Below, in pieces: positions 7,025-9,378 of a DNA stretch of 9,378 bases. Each line of letters begins with the position of its first letter. The first letter of the stretch is position 1. The position numbers and the translations under genes are program-made. Source of the DNA: Chlamydiia bacterium (GTDB lineage Bacteria > Chlamydiota > Chlamydiia > Chlamydiales > JACKPQ01); the NCBI GenBank assembly GCA_030433395.1, contig JAUILX010000030.1:1-9378 (forward strand), given 5' to 3'. The notes below the pieces were generated by a model. That model made no database searches, was not told where the DNA came from, and was given only the letters and a program-made list of their open reading frames with translations.

Positions 7025-8989
7025 ATGAACAAGTTTATCGTTAGCATTTTTTTTCTCATTTTTTCTTCTTTTTGCTTTGCCAAACCCCCAGAAATCAGTG
7101 AAAAAGACGCTAAAGCCCAAATTCAGCTGATTTTCCGCTCCCATGTCTCTCATAAGCACTTCACACCTGAGCTCATGCAAAGAACGCTCAACAACTACCT
7201 CGATGAGCTTGATCCTACAAAAACCTACTTTTTAGCCTCTGAAATAGCTCAATGGTCCGATGCTAGCCCAGCCCTTCTTAATCAAGTTATCTCTGACTAT
7301 AACCGTCACGATTTCAGCGAGTTTAGATCTCTTCAAGATCGCATGGTCTCAGCGATTGCTAGACGCAATCGCCTTGAAGCTGAAATTGCCGATGCGAAAC
7401 TCCCCTCCCAGGTCAATCCTGATGAGTTCAAAGAGCTTGCTTGGGTCAATAGTGAGCAAGAGCTCAAAACCCGCCTGTTGAAAATCAAGGCCTTACAACT
7501 TGAAGCTGTCGAAAATTTTGAAGAAGACACCCGCGAAAGCTTCTTTAATAGACTTAATAAAAGACGTTTAGGCAGAGAGCGCGAAATAGCTGCTGAGGGA
7601 CCTAAAATGCGTCAAGCCCAAGTTCTTGTCCATTTTTTAAAGGCCGCCAGTTCAGCCCTTGACAGCCACACTAACTATTTTACTCCAGCTGAAGCCCGCC
7701 AATTCATGATTGAAATCGACCAGCGCCTGTTTGGCATTGGAGCCCAGCTGCGAGACGACCTTAACGGTCTAACCGTTGTCCGCCTCATAGATGGAGGTCC
7801 AGCCGAACTCACTAAAGCCCTTAAAGTCGGAGACCGCATCATTGCCGTTAATAGCGAGCCCATTGTGGGCTGGGAGATTACAGATGCAGTCGAGCTCATC
7901 AGAGGAAAAGCTGGCACTCATGTCAACCTAACCCTTTTGCGCTCAACCAACGAAACCGAACGTAAAAAAATTGATGTAAAAATCACCCGCCAAGAAATCG
8001 TGCTCAAGGAAACGCGCTATGACGTCTCTTTAGAACCCTTTGGCGATGGCTATATCGCACACATCCATCTTTACTCCTTTTATCAAGACCCGAATAGCTC
8101 ATCCACCTCTGATCTAAAAAAAGTCATCACCGAATTAAAAGCAGAACATCGAGATAACCTCTACGGAATCATTTTAGATGTGCGCAATAATCCAGGTGGA
8201 CATCTTTCCCAAGCTATAGGTGTTACCGGTCTTTTTATTTCTAAAGGCGTTGTTGTCTCTATTAAAGATAACGATGGAAATGTTCAACACCTGCGCAACA
8301 TTGACTCTAACAAAGTCTGGGATGGCCCTCTACTCGTTCTATCCAACCGCGGCTCAGCATCAGCATCAGAGATCGTTGCTCAAACTCTTCAAGATTATGG
8401 CCGTGCCCTCATCATAGGCGACGACCACACCTTCGGCAAAGGCTCTTATCAAACCTTTTCCCTTGAGCCCAGCGCACACCCACGTGTTAACCCCAAAGGC
8501 GAATATAAAGTAACCCGCGGCATGTACTTCACTGTTTCCGGCAAAAGCCCCCAACTACACGGCGCCCAAGCAGACATTGTTATACCCGGCGGCCTCTCTC
8601 AACTTGACGTTGGCGAAAGTTTTGCAAAATTCCCTCTTGAGCCCGACAACATCCCCGCAAAATTCAACGACGACCTATCAGATATCTCTCCCTTTCAACG
8701 CAAAAAGCTCCGTCTATTCTATGAGAAAGATCTGCAGCCCCGCCTTCACACCTACGAGCCACACCGAGATATTCTTTCTAAGAACAGCGCAATGCGAATC
8801 AGTAGCAACAAAAACTATCAAAATTTTCTAAAAGCTATCTCCAAAGAATCAGGAGATGAAATCGAACTCTTTGGGCAAACTGACCTACAAAAAGAAGAGG
8901 CCCTTCACGTTATGAAGGACCTCATCATGCTCATGCGCCTGCAGGTACACTCTCCCCATGCATCGCACCCTGCTCAAGCTGGCGCATAA
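7025..8989 (+). CDS. tsp: Tail-specific (C-terminal processing) protease, S41 family
   Basis: Periplasmic serine protease of the Tsp/Prc/CtpA family that degrades or trims proteins from the C-terminus; the chlamydial member is CT441 (about 649 residues, here 654). Residues 1-19 form a Sec signal peptide (MNK, hydrophobic core, cleavage likely after CFA-19), which confirms the ATG at 7025 despite the absence of a Shine-Dalgarno. Residues 22-230 are the Tsp N-terminal helical domain, with the family pattern YLDELDPTKTYFL (58-70). A PDZ domain for substrate recognition spans about 235-325 (GIGAQL to VNLTLL). The S41 catalytic domain follows: DVRNNPGG, then GSASASE with catalytic Ser446, then FGKGSYQ with Lys472 and Gln476. 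The Ser-to-Lys distance of 26 and Lys-to-Gln of 4 equal those of CT441. The C-terminal helical domain is complete. All catalytic residues are present, so the enzyme should be active. It stands alone, divergent from euo and convergent with the next gene, overlapping it by 16 bases. Confidence 0.95.
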   Translation: MNKFIVSIFFLIFSSFCFAKPPEISEKDAKAQIQLIFRSHVSHKHFTPELMQRTLNNYLDELDPTKTYFLASEIAQWSDASPALLNQVISDYNRHDFSEFRSLQDRMVSAIARRNRLEAEIADAKLPSQVNPDEFKELAWVNSEQELKTRLLKIKALQLEAVENFEEDTRESFFNRLNKRRLGREREIAAEGPKMRQAQVLVHFLKAASSALDSHTNYFTPAEARQFMIEIDQRLFGIGAQLRDDLNGLTVVRLIDGGPAELTKALKVGDRIIAVNSEPIVGWEITDAVELIRGKAGTHVNLTLLRSTNETERKKIDVKITRQEIVLKETRYDVSLEPFGDGYIAHIHLYSFYQDPNSSSTSDLKKVITELKAEHRDNLYGIILDVRNNPGGHLSQAIGVTGLFISKGVVVSIKDNDGNVQHLRNIDSNKVWDGPLLVLSNRGSASASEIVAQTLQDYGRALIIGDDHTFGKGSYQTFSLEPSAHPRVNPKGEYKVTRGMYFTVSGKSPQLHGAQADIVIPGGLSQLDVGESFAKFPLEPDNIPAKFNDDLSDISPFQRKKLRLFYEKDLQPRLHTYEPHRDILSKNSAMRISSNKNYQNFLKAISKESGDEIELFGQTDLQKEEALHVMKDLIMLMRLQVHSPHASHPAQAGA

Positions 8990-9378
8990 TAGCGGCGATA
9001 AGCAAGGGCTCCCAAACCAGCAAATGCAAGCACTGCTAGAGCCACGCAGGCAATTTTCAAATAAGATGGCTTCTCTTCTTTATCACCGCTTGCTTTTCGA
9101 ATAGATAAGGCACTTGATCCACTAGATCCGTACAACGCTAAAAGATTTACCTTAAGCGGTGGAGGACTTCCAGATCCAAAGCCATTTAAATTAAGGCAAT
9201 GAAGTTTAGTAGAGGTATCCTCTCTTTTCATGAAGCCACAGACCCTAGACAGCTCTTGATATGAGGTATCCTCTCTTTTCATGAAATCACAGATCTTAGA
9301 CAACTTTTGATATGAGGTATTCTCCCTTTTCATGAAATCACAGATCTTAGACAACTTTTGATGCTCAGTCAAACTTTG
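8974..9378 (-). CDS. Tail-anchored protein with 17-residue tandem repeats (5' end probably outside window)
   Basis: I do not recognise this protein. The minus-strand frame is open to the right edge; the first start-like codon is a TTG at 9372 with only CAAAGT before it, so the gene very likely continues beyond the window. The visible 134 codons hold three tandem copies of QKLSKICDFMKREDTSY, then a Gly/Ser/Pro-rich linker (NGFGSGSPPPL, GSSGSSALS). After a charged stretch (KASGDKEEK) comes one hydrophobic helix (IACVALAVLAFAGLGALAY) and a short basic end, RRYYAPA. This is the layout of a tail-anchored protein: repeats on one side, C-terminal helix in a membrane, almost nothing beyond. It is not the cysteine-rich protein CrpA that follows tsp in C. 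trachomatis, as only a few cysteines are seen. Each repeat carries one Cys. It might be an envelope or a secreted host-membrane protein; nothing visible decides. The stop lies inside the tsp 3' end. Confidence 0.72.
   Translation of the reverse strand, partial: QSLTEHQKLSKICDFMKRENTSYQKLSKICDFMKREDTSYQELSRVCGFMKREDTSTKLHCLNLNGFGSGSPPPLKVNLLALYGSSGSSALSIRKASGDKEEKPSYLKIACVALAVLAFAGLGALAYRRYYAPA
9212..9362 (-). repeat. Three tandem 51-base repeats in the coding sequence
   Basis: Copies start at 9212, 9263 and 9314 on the plus strand, exactly 51 bases (17 codons) apart, so the frame is kept. The two right-hand copies differ at only two bases over about 49; the left copy differs from the middle one at about six, all transitions. 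The right end of the third copy breaks off at about 9362, where TEH replaces TSY at the protein level, so an older, diverged unit may lie beyond the edge. Confidence 0.9.

Noticed and set aside
7025..7081. Lipoprotein signal in Tsp (SSFC before residue 17)
   Set aside because: The residues before the Cys do not fit a lipobox (Phe at -1), and a normal signal peptidase I site (CFA) follows directly.

Overview
The window reads as a conserved core-chromosome segment of a member of the phylum Chlamydiota, most likely a 'chlamydia-like' (environmental) lineage rather than Chlamydia itself. Three things point there: a single-chain SecDF translocase subunit of very large size; a protein whose two DNA-binding repeats closely match, as I remember the family, the chlamydial developmental regulator Euo; and a tail-specific protease whose Ser/Lys/Gln spacing equals that of the chlamydial enzyme (CT441). 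G+C looks moderate, roughly 40-45% by eye. No species can be named from the sequence alone.

Layout, left to right. The + strand begins inside secDF (5' end outside the window), which runs to 3626. recJ starts 7 bases later (3634-5370), so the two look like one transcription unit. recJ converges with, and overlaps by 17 bases, a 172-residue gene on the minus strand (5354-5872) that I do not recognise. Its upstream region (5873-6115) holds a cluster of four short perfect inverted repeats and an open frame with a helix-turn-helix-like stretch but no ATG. Next, also on the minus strand, comes euo (6209-6727) with a clear intrinsic terminator behind it (6117-6153). A 297-base AT-rich intergenic region (6728-7024) separates euo from the divergently transcribed tsp gene (7025-8989). 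tsp converges with, and overlaps by 16 bases, a minus-strand gene that runs off the right edge (8974-9378). That last gene encodes 17-residue tandem repeats and a C-terminal membrane anchor.

How the genes fit together. SecDF uses the proton motive force to help the Sec channel release exported proteins. Tsp is itself a Sec substrate by its signal peptide and degrades proteins in the periplasm. RecJ is a 5'-3' single-strand DNA exonuclease for repair and recombination. Euo is known in Chlamydia as an early-expressed repressor of late, infectious-form genes. In C. trachomatis the order from memory is tsp (CT441), crpA, omcB, omcA, gltX, euo (CT446), recJ (CT447), secDF (CT448). The window keeps the frame of this order but lacks gltX and the cysteine-rich envelope genes between euo and tsp, and has an extra gene between euo and recJ.

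No tRNA, rRNA, CRISPR array, transposase or prophage gene is visible. The parts that conserved families do not explain are the 172-residue gene with its structured upstream region, and the repeat-bearing membrane-anchored protein at the right edge.
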